From GCA-020356105 sp964347475 (GTDB taxonomy: Bacteria; Pseudomonadota; Alphaproteobacteria; UBA8366; JADFVY01): DNA of 8,271 bases. Positions 1 to 5,101 of the stretch are shown here, piece by piece. The stretch is taken from the NCBI GenBank assembly GCA_964347475.1, contig CAYFYY010000133.1, positions 1-8,271 of the forward strand. The letters run 5' to 3'. The translations under genes were made by a program, and so were the position numbers. A model generated the notes under the pieces. It was not told the DNA's origin, ran no database searches, and saw only the letters and a program-made list of their open reading frames with translations. The number at the start of each line of letters is the position of its first letter. Within the stretch, counting starts at the first letter, position 1.

Positions 1-371
1 GGGATGTCGCGCGCGATCTCGGCATCGAAGGAGACGCCGACGTCGATCAGCGTGCCGTGGTCCAGGCCGCCCAGGTAGAACGAGACGCAGTGGCCCGCGG
101 TCAGGATGATGACACGCTCGTCGTCCTTGGCCAGGAGGCTGCCGGAACAGCGGCCTGAGCTGACGCCGTCAACGAGTTCGTCCTCGCGCGGCGGCCGGAA
201 GCCCGACAGGCTGACCGTGTTGGGATGCTGGCAGCCGACATTGGCCGCAGTGTCGAGGCAGTCCGGCTCGCCGAACGTGATGGCGCGTGCCGCCGGCGGC
301 GCCACGGCGAGCGCCAGGCCCGTGACGGCCAGACACGACAGACATCCGAGAGCCCTGAACAGAATGGTCAT
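1..371 (-). CDS. Secreted trypsin-like serine protease, N-terminal part (3' end outside window)
   Basis: Reading leftwards from an ATG at 371-369, an open frame of 123 complete codons runs off the window edge. Residues 1-30 form a signal peptide: a hydrophobic core, then a likely cleavage after Ala-Arg-Ala (30). Residues 75-95 match the chymotrypsin-fold region around the catalytic histidine. They start with Cys-Ser-Gly-Ser-Leu-Leu and end with Thr-Ala-Gly-His-Cys, which gives catalytic His94 and a probable Cys75-Cys95 disulfide equivalent to chymotrypsin Cys42-Cys58. Cys38 and Cys47 may form a further disulfide. The catalytic Asp and Ser would lie in the missing part, so activity cannot be confirmed. 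A strong Shine-Dalgarno stretch (GGGAGGAAGG) precedes the ATG and supports this start. The gene is divergent from the membrane hydrolase at 660. The likely role is periplasmic or extracellular proteolysis with unknown substrate. A catalytically dead homologue remains possible. Confidence 0.85.
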   Translation of the reverse strand, partial: MTILFRALGCLSCLAVTGLALAVAPPAARAITFGEPDCLDTAANVGCQHPNTVSLSGFRPPREDELVDGVSSGRCSGSLLAKDDERVIILTAGHCVSFYLGGLDHGTLIDVGVSFDAEIARDI

Positions 372-659
372 CGACCCTTCCTCCCTGTTGTTGCGTGGTG
401 GCAATTCTCCCGTTGCAGGGAATCCTGCGGCGGCCGGTCGCGGCCGGCGCCGTCCTGCGCCGCCATGCCCCGGACGGGGCCGGCATTCGCATGCGTGCAG
501 ACGGCAAGCGTCCGCCCAGGCGGGGCCGCTTGTCAAGGCCGATTCCGTGCCTCCGCGGTCGGCGCGGGGCGGGAATTTCGACGCGCTTCGCATTTCACGA
601 ACGGCGGTGCAAAGTGACCCGATCGCAGAGATCCATCGGCAGCTACGGAGGACCGGATC
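372..659. other. Divergent intergenic region, no gene seen
   Basis: This GC-rich spacer separates the protease (minus) from the membrane hydrolase (plus). No coding frame with a convincing start or protein family is visible. A perfect TTGACA box lies on the minus strand at 536-531, about 160 bases before the protease ATG, but no acceptable -10 box follows at 16-18 bases, so it is only a weak promoter hint. A small hairpin with GCCCC and GGGGC arms lies at 467-480. For the plus-strand gene, GGAGG at 647-651 is a clear ribosome binding site eight bases before the ATG. Confidence 0.4.
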
Positions 660-1487
660 ATGACGCACGCCCAGCGCATCGTATTCTTCGTCCTGCTGAC
701 CGTCGCCGCGGTCGCCGCGGTCTATCTGTTCGTACCGCCGGTCGCGCAGGACCCCGCCTATCACGACTTCGCCGACCGGCGCACGGTCATGGGCATTCCG
801 CAGGTCGGCGACGTCGTCTCCAACCTGCCGTTCGCGCTGGCCGGCCTGGCCGGGCTTGCGGCGCTGTTCCTCGGCTGGTTCGGGGTCCCGCCGGCCGACG
901 CGCGGGTGCGCCTGCCCTACGCCGTGTTCTTCGTCGGCGTGGCGCTGGTCGGCCCGGCCTCGGCCTATTACCACTGGAACCCGAACTCCGAGACCCTGTT
1001 CTGGGATCGCGTGTTCCTGACCGTGGCCTTCATGGGGCTGGTCGCCGCCGTCATCGCCGACCGCATCCTCCGCGGCCGGGCATCGGGCTGGATCCTGGCG
1101 CTGCTGGTCGGCGCCGGCTTCGCCAGCGTACTGTCGTGGAGCGTCGGCGAGGCGCGAGGCGCCGGCGACCTGCGCGCCTATCTCCTGGTGCAGTTCTACC
1201 CGCTGGTCGCGGTCCCTCTGGTGCTGTGGCTGTTCCCCGACGGCTTGCGCGTGAAAGCCCGCTTCATCGCCTGGGCGGTCGGCTGCTACGCCGTGGCCAA
1301 GATCGCCGAGCTGTTCGATGCCGAGATCTTCGCCCTGCTCGGCGGCGCCGTCAGCGGCCACACGTTGAAGCACCTGCTCGCCGCCCTCGGCCCGGTCGCC
1401 GTCATCGCCATGATGCGAACATGGCCGCGCAGCGTCGCCCACCGCTACACTGCGGACGGCGCGGCGCCGCTGCGGTCCGGCGCGTGA
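660..1487 (+). CDS. CREST-superfamily membrane hydrolase, alkaline ceramidase-like
   Basis: This is a 275-residue protein with about seven hydrophobic segments, the size and topology of the alkaline ceramidase / CREST family. Those enzymes are zinc-dependent hydrolases inside the membrane, and the eukaryotic members cleave the amide bond of ceramides. The diagnostic residues are all present. Ser101 and His105 are four apart in the Ser-Ala-Tyr-Tyr-His motif. Asp116, in Trp-Asp-Arg, lies 11 residues after His105. His234 and His238 lie in Gly-His-Thr-Leu-Lys-His near the C-terminus. In human ACER3 the zinc site uses Ser77, His81, Asp92, His217 and His221, with the same internal spacings. The N-terminal stretch His35-Asp-Phe-Ala-Asp to Ser54-Asn-Leu-Pro-Phe is also typical. 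The start has GGAGG eight bases upstream. Family membership is secure. The substrate is not: bacteria that lack sphingolipids also carry such genes, so an amide or ester of another lipid is possible. Confidence 0.85.
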   Translation: MTHAQRIVFFVLLTVAAVAAVYLFVPPVAQDPAYHDFADRRTVMGIPQVGDVVSNLPFALAGLAGLAALFLGWFGVPPADARVRLPYAVFFVGVALVGPASAYYHWNPNSETLFWDRVFLTVAFMGLVAAVIADRILRGRASGWILALLVGAGFASVLSWSVGEARGAGDLRAYLLVQFYPLVAVPLVLWLFPDGLRVKARFIAWAVGCYAVAKIAELFDAEIFALLGGAVSGHTLKHLLAALGPVAVIAMMRTWPRSVAHRYTADGAAPLRSGA

Positions 1488-1530
1488 CGGGAACGCCGGC
1501 GGCGACGCCGCCGGGTTGCACCGGCATTGA

Positions 1531-1560
1531 ACAGGGGCGGTCCGGCCGGACCGCCCCTGT
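1531..1560. terminator. Perfect 30-base palindrome, probable two-way terminator
   Basis: ACAGGGGCGGTCC (1531-1543) pairs with its exact complement at 1548-1560 across a GGCC centre. It lies 43 bases after the stop of the membrane hydrolase and between two convergent genes, where a bidirectional terminator is expected. A second hairpin at 1496-1514 (CCGGCGGC, loop GAC) starts nine bases after that stop. Neither is followed by a run of T on either strand, so both are atypical intrinsic terminators and may instead protect mRNA ends. Confidence 0.55.
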
Positions 1561-1575
1561 GGCAAATTGCAAGTC

Positions 1576-1606
1576 GCTAATATTGCACTCTGCTAATATT
1601 TGCACT
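1576..1606. repeat. Two AT-rich direct repeats
   Basis: GCTAATATTGCACT at 1576-1589 is repeated at 1592-1606 with one extra T. The starts are 16 bases apart, about one and a half helical turns. The pair stands out as an AT-rich island in GC-rich DNA between two convergent genes. A partly related TTGCAA-like stretch precedes it at 1564-1572. It could be a protein-binding site or the debris of an inserted element. Nothing visible decides between these. Confidence 0.5.
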
Positions 1607-1625
1607 GCCGGATTCCGGTCTTGAC

Positions 1626-1654
1626 GGGGCCGGGCGCAGGGCGCCGGCGACCCC
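1626..1654 (-). terminator. GC-rich hairpin after the small lipoprotein gene
   Basis: On the minus strand this lies 17 bases after the stop of the lipoprotein gene. The outer arms GGGG (1626-1629) and CCCC (1651-1654) enclose a GCGC/GCGC stem (1634-1637 with 1641-1644) extended with small bulges. No T-run follows. Its position fits a terminator, but the irregular stem makes this tentative. Confidence 0.3.
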
Positions 1655-1671
1655 GCATCCCGTCGCAGAAC

Positions 1672-2097
1672 CTATCGGCGGGCGTCGTCCGCGTTGCGGG
1701 CCTTGTCGTCCCGGTTGTCGCCCTTGTCGATGGCGTTCTGGTTGCGGTCCTTGCCCTTCTTGCCCTTATCGCCGTTGCCGCCATTGCCGTCGTCGTCCGC
1801 GCCCGTGGCATCGTCGCCGCCCGCGCTGGCGCCGCTGTCACCCGCGCCCTGGTCGGGGCCCGCGTCGGAGCGGCCGTCGACACCGGCCGTGTCGCGCGAC
1901 CGTGCGGTGTCGCGGCCGTCGCGGTTGGCCTCTCCGGGCACCGAAACGTCCATGTCGGGCGCGGTCGCCATGTCGGCAAGTGCCGCCTGTACGCACTCCG
2001 ACGAGGCGTCGCTGCATGCGGCCATAATGTTGTCGCCGCCCTGCAGGCAACCGCCGAGCGCAAGGATCGCCGGAACAATCACAAAAAACTTCTTCAT
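1672..2097 (-). CDS. Small lipoprotein with Gly/Asp-rich disordered tail, function unknown
   Basis: This 141-residue product is not recognised as a member of any family. Residues 1-16 are a short lipoprotein signal (Lys2, Lys3, hydrophobic core) ending in the lipobox Leu14-Gly-Gly-Cys17, so the mature protein should be acylated at Cys17. Position +2 is Leu, which in enterobacterial sorting rules favours the outer membrane. Cys28 and Cys35 lie soon after and may form a disulfide. From about residue 55 to the end the chain is almost entirely Gly, Asp, Ala, Arg, Lys and Asn with no hydrophobic core, so it is probably disordered. The 5' leader has only a weak ribosome site (TGGGGA). A sigma-54 promoter lies about 100 bases upstream. 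The same DNA is open in other frames because of its GC bias, but only this frame has a signal peptide and lipobox. Expression is therefore likely, and function is unknown. Confidence 0.7.
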   Translation of the reverse strand: MKKFFVIVPAILALGGCLQGGDNIMAACSDASSECVQAALADMATAPDMDVSVPGEANRDGRDTARSRDTAGVDGRSDAGPDQGAGDSGASAGGDDATGADDDGNGGNGDKGKKGKDRNQNAIDKGDNRDDKARNADDARR

Positions 2098-2207
2098 CGT
2101 TCAATCCCCATTTCTGCCGCCGTTTCCATTGGGATCCCGAATCCGTGTCGGAATGATTGGATCCGCTGCCCGGTTCGGGCCACCCACCGACGGGTCACAC
2201 TTGGGGC

Positions 2208-2224
2208 TGCAAGAAGCGTGCCAA
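2208..2224 (-). promoter_or_regulatory. Sigma-54 (RpoN) promoter for the small lipoprotein gene
   Basis: Read on the minus strand, the site is TTGGCACG, four bases (CTTC), then TTGCA. This matches the known -24/-12 consensus YTGGCACG-N4-TTGCW, with the GG and GC elements ten bases apart. Transcription should start near 2197, giving a leader of about 100 bases before the ATG at 2097. The leader holds two GGATCC palindromes (2132-2137 and 2159-2164) that can pair around a TCCG/CGGA stem. Sigma-54 promoters need an enhancer-binding ATPase, so the gene is probably switched on by a specific signal. No activator gene is visible in the window. Confidence 0.75.
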
Positions 2225-2259
2225 TTTCGAGGTTATATGTAGAGCAGGGAAATACGGCG

Positions 2260-2288
2260 CGTGCCGTCCGGCCCGCACGGTCGGCACG
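2260..2288 (-). terminator. Hairpin directly after the acetyltransferase stop
   Basis: CGTGCCG (2260-2266) pairs with CGGCACG (2282-2288). After one T/T mismatch, CCG pairs with CGG around a seven-base loop at 2271-2277. On the minus strand it begins four bases after the TGA of the acetyltransferase. No proper T-run follows. It probably ends the lipase-acetyltransferase transcript and insulates the sigma-54 promoter beyond it. It also sits about 60-90 bases upstream of that promoter's start, so an activator-binding role cannot be excluded. Confidence 0.5.
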
Positions 2289-2291
2289 GTG

Positions 2292-2849
2292 TCAGCCTGG
2301 GTCGTCGCAGGCCGCGCACAATGCCGCAAGGTCGCGCCAGCCGATGCGGGTGTCGGGCATGTCGGCGCCGGCGAACGGGTCGATCCCGGTGCCGTCGGGC
2401 TCGCCGCCGAGGCGCCGGTAGAACCGGATTGCCCCGAGATTGGCGTCGTAGACGCGCAGGCAAACCGACGACGCATGCTCGTCCCGCAGGCGCCTCGCCG
2501 CGCATCCCATCAGCCGTCGGCCGAGGCCGCTTCCGCGCCAGCGGGCGGCCACGTGCAGGCTGTCGATGACCGCATCGTACCCGGGCTCGCCGCCGCGTGT
2601 CACCGCGATGAAGCCGGACGGCACGCCGCCGTGGCGGGCGACGAGCACGAAGCCGGTACCCGGGTCGGCCAGCACCGCGCGCCAGTGGCGCCGCCGTTCC
2701 GCGTCGACAGCGCCGTCGAGAAAGGAGTCCGGCAGAATGCCGCGATAGACCTCGCGCCAACTGTCCGCGTGCAGCGCCGCGACGGCGTCGGCGTCGGCGG
2801 CGGTGGCCGGGCGGATCAGCGGCGGTTCGGGGCCGGGACGTGACGGCAT
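2292..2849 (-). CDS. GNAT-family N-acetyltransferase
   Basis: This 185-residue cytoplasmic protein transfers an acetyl group from acetyl-CoA to an unknown amine. It opens with the usual GNAT N-terminus (Ile12-Arg-Pro-Ala-Thr, Asp19, Asp21). Motif A follows at 94-114, with strand residues Val-Ile-Asp-Ser-Leu-His-Val and the pyrophosphate loop Arg103-x-x-Gly106-x-Gly108-Leu-Gly. Motif B is at 132-150, with Val-Tyr-Asp-Ala-Asn, then Ala140-Ile-Arg-Phe-Tyr-Arg-Arg-Leu-Gly, which carries the tyrosine that usually acts as general acid. Length is normal for a single GNAT domain. No clear ribosome site precedes the ATG at 2849, so the start is the most likely rather than a proven one. It lies 67 bases downstream of the lipase gene on the same strand and is probably co-transcribed. 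Substrate specificity cannot be read from the sequence, and the link to the lipase may be only positional. Confidence 0.85.
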   Translation of the reverse strand: MPSRPGPEPPLIRPATAADADAVAALHADSWREVYRGILPDSFLDGAVDAERRRHWRAVLADPGTGFVLVARHGGVPSGFIAVTRGGEPGYDAVIDSLHVAARWRGSGLGRRLMGCAARRLRDEHASSVCLRVYDANLGAIRFYRRLGGEPDGTGIDPFAGADMPDTRIGWRDLAALCAACDDPG

Positions 2850-2916
2850 GCCGGCAGCTTGGCGGTCGGCCTGCCGCCGGGCAAGGAAAAACGCGGCCGG
2901 ATTTGCGGTGTGGCGC

Positions 2917-3903
2917 TCAGGGCGCGGCCTGCGGCGCCGCGACCGGCGAGGAAAACCGCTTGTGCTCGAGGAAGGCCAGTACCGCCGCGATCGTCTGCGG
3001 CCGGTTCATGACGACGGCGTGCGGCGCGGGCACCCGAACCCAGTCGGTGGCGCCGTCCAGGCGTGTCTCGGCAACGCGCACGATGAGGTCGTCGTCGCCT
3101 TCCAGCAGGGGGTTGTAGCCGACTTGGCCGCGGCCGGCCGCGACGATGCCGAAGGGCAGGTCGGGCACGGGCAGGTCGGCGGCGTGCGCCGTGGTCGCGT
3201 CGAACAGGCCGCGCCACAGCAGCCAGTTGACCGGCGGCACGTATTGCAGCACGTCGGCCATCGCCGAACCCTGGTTCGGCGGTGCGATCATCACCACCGA
3301 TTCGACGGCGATGCGGTCGCGCCAGGCGGCGTCGCGCGCCAGCAGCTCGCGCACCAGAAGGCCGCCGAGGCTGTGCGTCACGAAACTTATGCGGCGTACC
3401 CCTTCAAGGTCGGCAAGCAACGCCTCCAGGGCATCGGCATTCGCGGCAAGGCCGCGGCGGGTGCTGGGGTAGCCGATCCCCGTCACGTCGTAGCCGGCGT
3501 GCTTCAGGGCCTGTTCCAGCCCGCGGAAGCTCGCGCGCGAGCGGCCCAACCCGTGGACCAGCAGCACCAGGTGTTCGCGATGGGGCGCGATGCCGCGCTC
3601 AGCGCGAAGGCGCTCGAACGCGGCACGACAGGCGTCATATCGACCCCAGCAGCGGCGGATGTCGCGCGGGTCCAGCAGGCGCGCGTGACCGGTCAGGACG
3701 TTTTCCTGAATGCGCCAGCCGCCGTACAGGTAGCGGTCTGCCCACACCTGCCGGCCGCCCAGGGTCGGCAGCGCGACATTCGGCCAGGTCGCGGCCTGAT
3801 TCGCCATCGCCGCGTCGCTCAACAGCCCGCACAGGGCGAGAAACAGCCCGAACCGCAATCGTGCTGCATGCCGCAATGCTCCATTTTTTCTCAATGAAAC
3901 CAA
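2917..3903 (-). CDS. Secreted lipase/esterase-like alpha/beta hydrolase (TTG start)
   Basis: With the start placed at TTG 3903-3901 the protein has 328 residues. Residues 1-34 are a signal peptide: several Arg/Lys, a core from Gly19 to Leu28, and cleavage after Ala-Met-Ala. The alpha/beta hydrolase core follows. The oxyanion loop is His117-Gly-Leu-Gly. The nucleophile elbow is Thr-His-Ser178-Leu-Gly-Gly, a Thr variant of the GxSxG motif common in lipases. Asp270-272 are candidates for the catalytic acid, and His295 in Pro-His-Ala-Val is the likely catalytic histidine. The fold resembles the lipase class 2 / PGAP1-like branch, which hydrolyses ester bonds of lipids or small esters. The protein should work in the periplasm or outside the cell. 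No ATG gives a signal peptide. The chosen TTG has GGGGAAGGA seven bases upstream and lies about 43 bases after a probable promoter. TTG at 3894 or 3879 is a possible alternative. The gene is divergent from the TRAP operon and upstream of the acetyltransferase. Confidence 0.85.
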   Translation of the reverse strand: MVSLRKNGALRHAARLRFGLFLALCGLLSDAAMANQAATWPNVALPTLGGRQVWADRYLYGGWRIQENVLTGHARLLDPRDIRRCWGRYDACRAAFERLRAERGIAPHREHLVLLVHGLGRSRASFRGLEQALKHAGYDVTGIGYPSTRRGLAANADALEALLADLEGVRRISFVTHSLGGLLVRELLARDAAWRDRIAVESVVMIAPPNQGSAMADVLQYVPPVNWLLWRGLFDATTAHAADLPVPDLPFGIVAAGRGQVGYNPLLEGDDDLIVRVAETRLDGATDWVRVPAPHAVVMNRPQTIAAVLAFLEHKRFSSPVAAPQAAP

Positions 3904-3910
3904 AATCGTA

Positions 3911-3919
3911 TCCTTCCCC
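3911..3919 (-). promoter_or_regulatory. Ribosome binding site that sets the lipase TTG start
   Basis: On the minus strand GGGGAAGGA occupies 3919-3911 and is followed by seven bases and TTG at 3903. The other in-frame TTG codons further down have no comparable site at a usable distance. This is the main reason for preferring the 328-residue product with a full signal peptide. Confidence 0.55.
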
Positions 3920-3949
3920 GGCCGATCATCCGTGTGGGCCGGTAATAAA

Positions 3950-3962
3950 TGAACTATGTTCA
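3950..3962. promoter_or_regulatory. Palindrome over the lipase -10 box, candidate operator
   Basis: TGAAC and GTTCA form exact arms around TAT. The site covers the -10 element of the minus-strand promoter at 3953-3958, where a repressor would block transcription. It lies in the divergent region, so it could also affect the TRAP operon. The arms resemble half-sites of several regulators and no particular one can be named. A short AT-rich palindrome by chance is possible. Confidence 0.35.
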
Positions 3963-3981
3963 ATAATTTCCGCCCTGTCAA
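3953..3981 (-). promoter_or_regulatory. Sigma-70-like promoter for the lipase-acetyltransferase transcript
   Basis: On the minus strand a perfect TTGACA (3981-3976) is followed after 17 bases by CATAGT (3958-3953), which matches four of six -10 positions. The predicted start is near 3946, giving a leader of about 43 bases before the TTG codon. It lies downstream of any longer in-frame start, so it also excludes an extended protein. Confidence 0.6.
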
Positions 3982-4025
3982 GCCCTTTGTTATATTGGCG
4001 GCTGTGTTTTCGGATGCGGTGAATC

Positions 4026-4178
4026 GGTCCGGCGGGACCATCCTGTCGAACGGCGTCCCCGTGGAAACCCGGTTTGCTTCGGGTTTCCCGGATGAAACGC
4101 GAAGATCGAGTCGGCGGTCTGGACGGTATGGCGGGCGAGCCCGCGCATCAATCCCCGAGGAGGGGCGCCGAGGGCGCC
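4026..4178 (+). promoter_or_regulatory. Structured leader of the TRAP operon
   Basis: Three perfect hairpins lie between the lipase promoter and the TatT start. GGTCC/GGACC has loop GGCG (4026-4039). GGAAACCCG/CGGGTTTCC has an eight-base loop (4063-4088). GGCGCC/GGCGCC has loop GAG (4164-4178). A CCCC/GGGG hairpin at 4153-4165 would compete with the last, and it contains the purine-rich GAGGAGGGG stretch. The ATG at 4187 has no close ribosome site. This could be a regulatory leader, but it matches no riboswitch class I can name. No convincing plus-strand -35/-10 pair was found. Confidence 0.4.
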
Positions 4179-4186
4179 AGATCTGT

Positions 4187-5083
4187 ATGAAACGAGCGTT
4201 GGTTTTGACAATGGCTGCTGTGCTGATGGCGGGATGTTCGGTCAAGAAGATGGCGGCCAATGCGGTCGGTGATGCGCTGGCGGACGGTGGCGGCGTGTGG
4301 ATGTCCGACAATGACCCGCAGCTGATAAAGGAGGCGATCCCGTTCGGCCTGAAAACCAATGAGAGCCTGCTCGAGATCTCGCCCAGGCATCTCGGGCTGC
4401 TCGAGGCGACGGCCCAGGGCTTCGCCGCCTACGCGTTCCTTCTGAAGGAGGAGGCCGACCGGGTCGAGGCGCAGGACCTGCAGCGGGCGCGCCGCCTGCG
4501 CGGCCGCGCCAGCAACCTCTTCGTGCGCGGCCGCGACTATGCCCTGCGCGGGCTGGAGGTGCGGCATCCCGGTTTCACCGAGAACATCCGGAGCGACCGC
4601 GATGCGACCCTGGCACGGACGGAGGTCGCGGATGCCGACCTGCTCTACTGGGCCGGGGCGTCGTGGGCCGGGGCATTGAGCGTCGCCAAGGACAACCTGA
4701 CCCTGATCGCGGAATTCCCGACCGCCGGGGCCCTGGTCCAGCGTGTCCTCGACCTCGACGACGGCTACGCCGACGGCGCGGCGCACGAGTTCCTGATTTC
4801 CTACGAGGCGGCCCGGCCGGGCGGCAGCCTGGACGCGGCCCGGGGCCATTACCAGCGGGCGGTCGATCAGTCTCGCGGCGAGCGGGCCTCGGTTTTCCTG
4901 GCGCTCGCCGAATCGGTGTCGGTGGCAGAGCAGGATGTCGCGGAATTCCGGACGCTGCTCGATCGCGCCCGGGCGATCGACCCGGACGACAATCCGGAAA
5001 CCCGGCTGCTGAACATCATCGCCCAGGAACGGGCGGACTGGCTGGAAACCCAGATCCCGGACCTGTTCCTGGTGGCGCAGTGA
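4187..5083 (+). CDS. tatT: TRAP transporter TatT component, TPR-like lipoprotein
   Basis: This 298-residue protein starts with a lipoprotein signal and a lipobox ending Leu-Met-Ala-Gly-Cys17, so it should be lipid-anchored in the periplasm. The rest is alpha-helical and carries the family landmarks of TatT (Treponema Tp0956 type): Glu49-Ala-Ile-Pro-Phe with Lys56-Thr, the Arg-Ala and Arg-Asp-Tyr-Ala-Leu-Arg-Gly-Leu-Glu segment near 107-124, Leu153-Tyr-Trp, His200-Glu-Phe-Leu-Ile-Ser-Tyr-Glu, Ala241-Glu-Ser-Val-Ser-Val, and Asn276-Ile-Ile-Ala-Gln-Glu-Arg-Ala-Asp-Trp. In the studied family TatT is a ring-like trimer of TPR-type repeats that binds the substrate-binding protein, and it has been proposed to handle a hydrophobic ligand. 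An open frame continues upstream to 3956, but the ATG at 4187 gives the lipoprotein signal. The ribosome site is weak. The gene is followed after 18 bases by the first binding protein and heads the operon. Confidence 0.9.
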   Translation: MKRALVLTMAAVLMAGCSVKKMAANAVGDALADGGGVWMSDNDPQLIKEAIPFGLKTNESLLEISPRHLGLLEATAQGFAAYAFLLKEEADRVEAQDLQRARRLRGRASNLFVRGRDYALRGLEVRHPGFTENIRSDRDATLARTEVADADLLYWAGASWAGALSVAKDNLTLIAEFPTAGALVQRVLDLDDGYADGAAHEFLISYEAARPGGSLDAARGHYQRAVDQSRGERASVFLALAESVSVAEQDVAEFRTLLDRARAIDPDDNPETRLLNIIAQERADWLETQIPDLFLVAQ

Positions 5084-5101
5084 TCGAAGGGAGCTAGAGT
5101 C

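Noticed and set aside
530..558. Sigma-70 promoters in the protease/CREST spacer
   Set aside because: TTGACA (minus) and TTGTCA (plus) look like -35 boxes, but no acceptable -10 follows at the right distance on either strand.
1576..1606. Replication iterons or a CRISPR array
   Set aside because: There are only two units with a two-base gap, no spacers of CRISPR length, no replication gene nearby and no DnaA box seen.
395..1624. 409-codon plus-strand frame overlapping the membrane hydrolase
   Set aside because: It is an Arg/Gly/Pro-rich shadow caused by high GC. The other frame carries the membrane segments and the complete active site.
1600..2421. Long plus-strand frames opposite the small lipoprotein
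   Set aside because: They have biased Val/Ala/Arg composition, no plausible domain, no ribosome site, and run across the sigma-54 promoter into the acetyltransferase. The minus-strand frame has a lipobox and its own promoter.
3950..3962. LexA (SOS) box
   Set aside because: The arms GAAC and GTTC are separated by three bases, whereas the inverted LexA box has four, and alphaproteobacterial LexA sites are direct GTTC repeats. It is kept only as an unnamed palindrome.
3956..4186. N-terminal extension of the TatT frame to an ATG at 3956
   Set aside because: It would bury the lipoprotein signal inside the chain and has no family similarity. The ATG at 4187 gives a normal lipoprotein start.
3904..4359. 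Open frame extending the lipase by 152 residues to an ATG inside tatT
   Set aside because: The extension crosses the divergent control region, lies upstream of the probable lipase promoter, overlaps tatT on the other strand, and contains no signal peptide or domain. The signal peptide begins only near the TTG at 3903.
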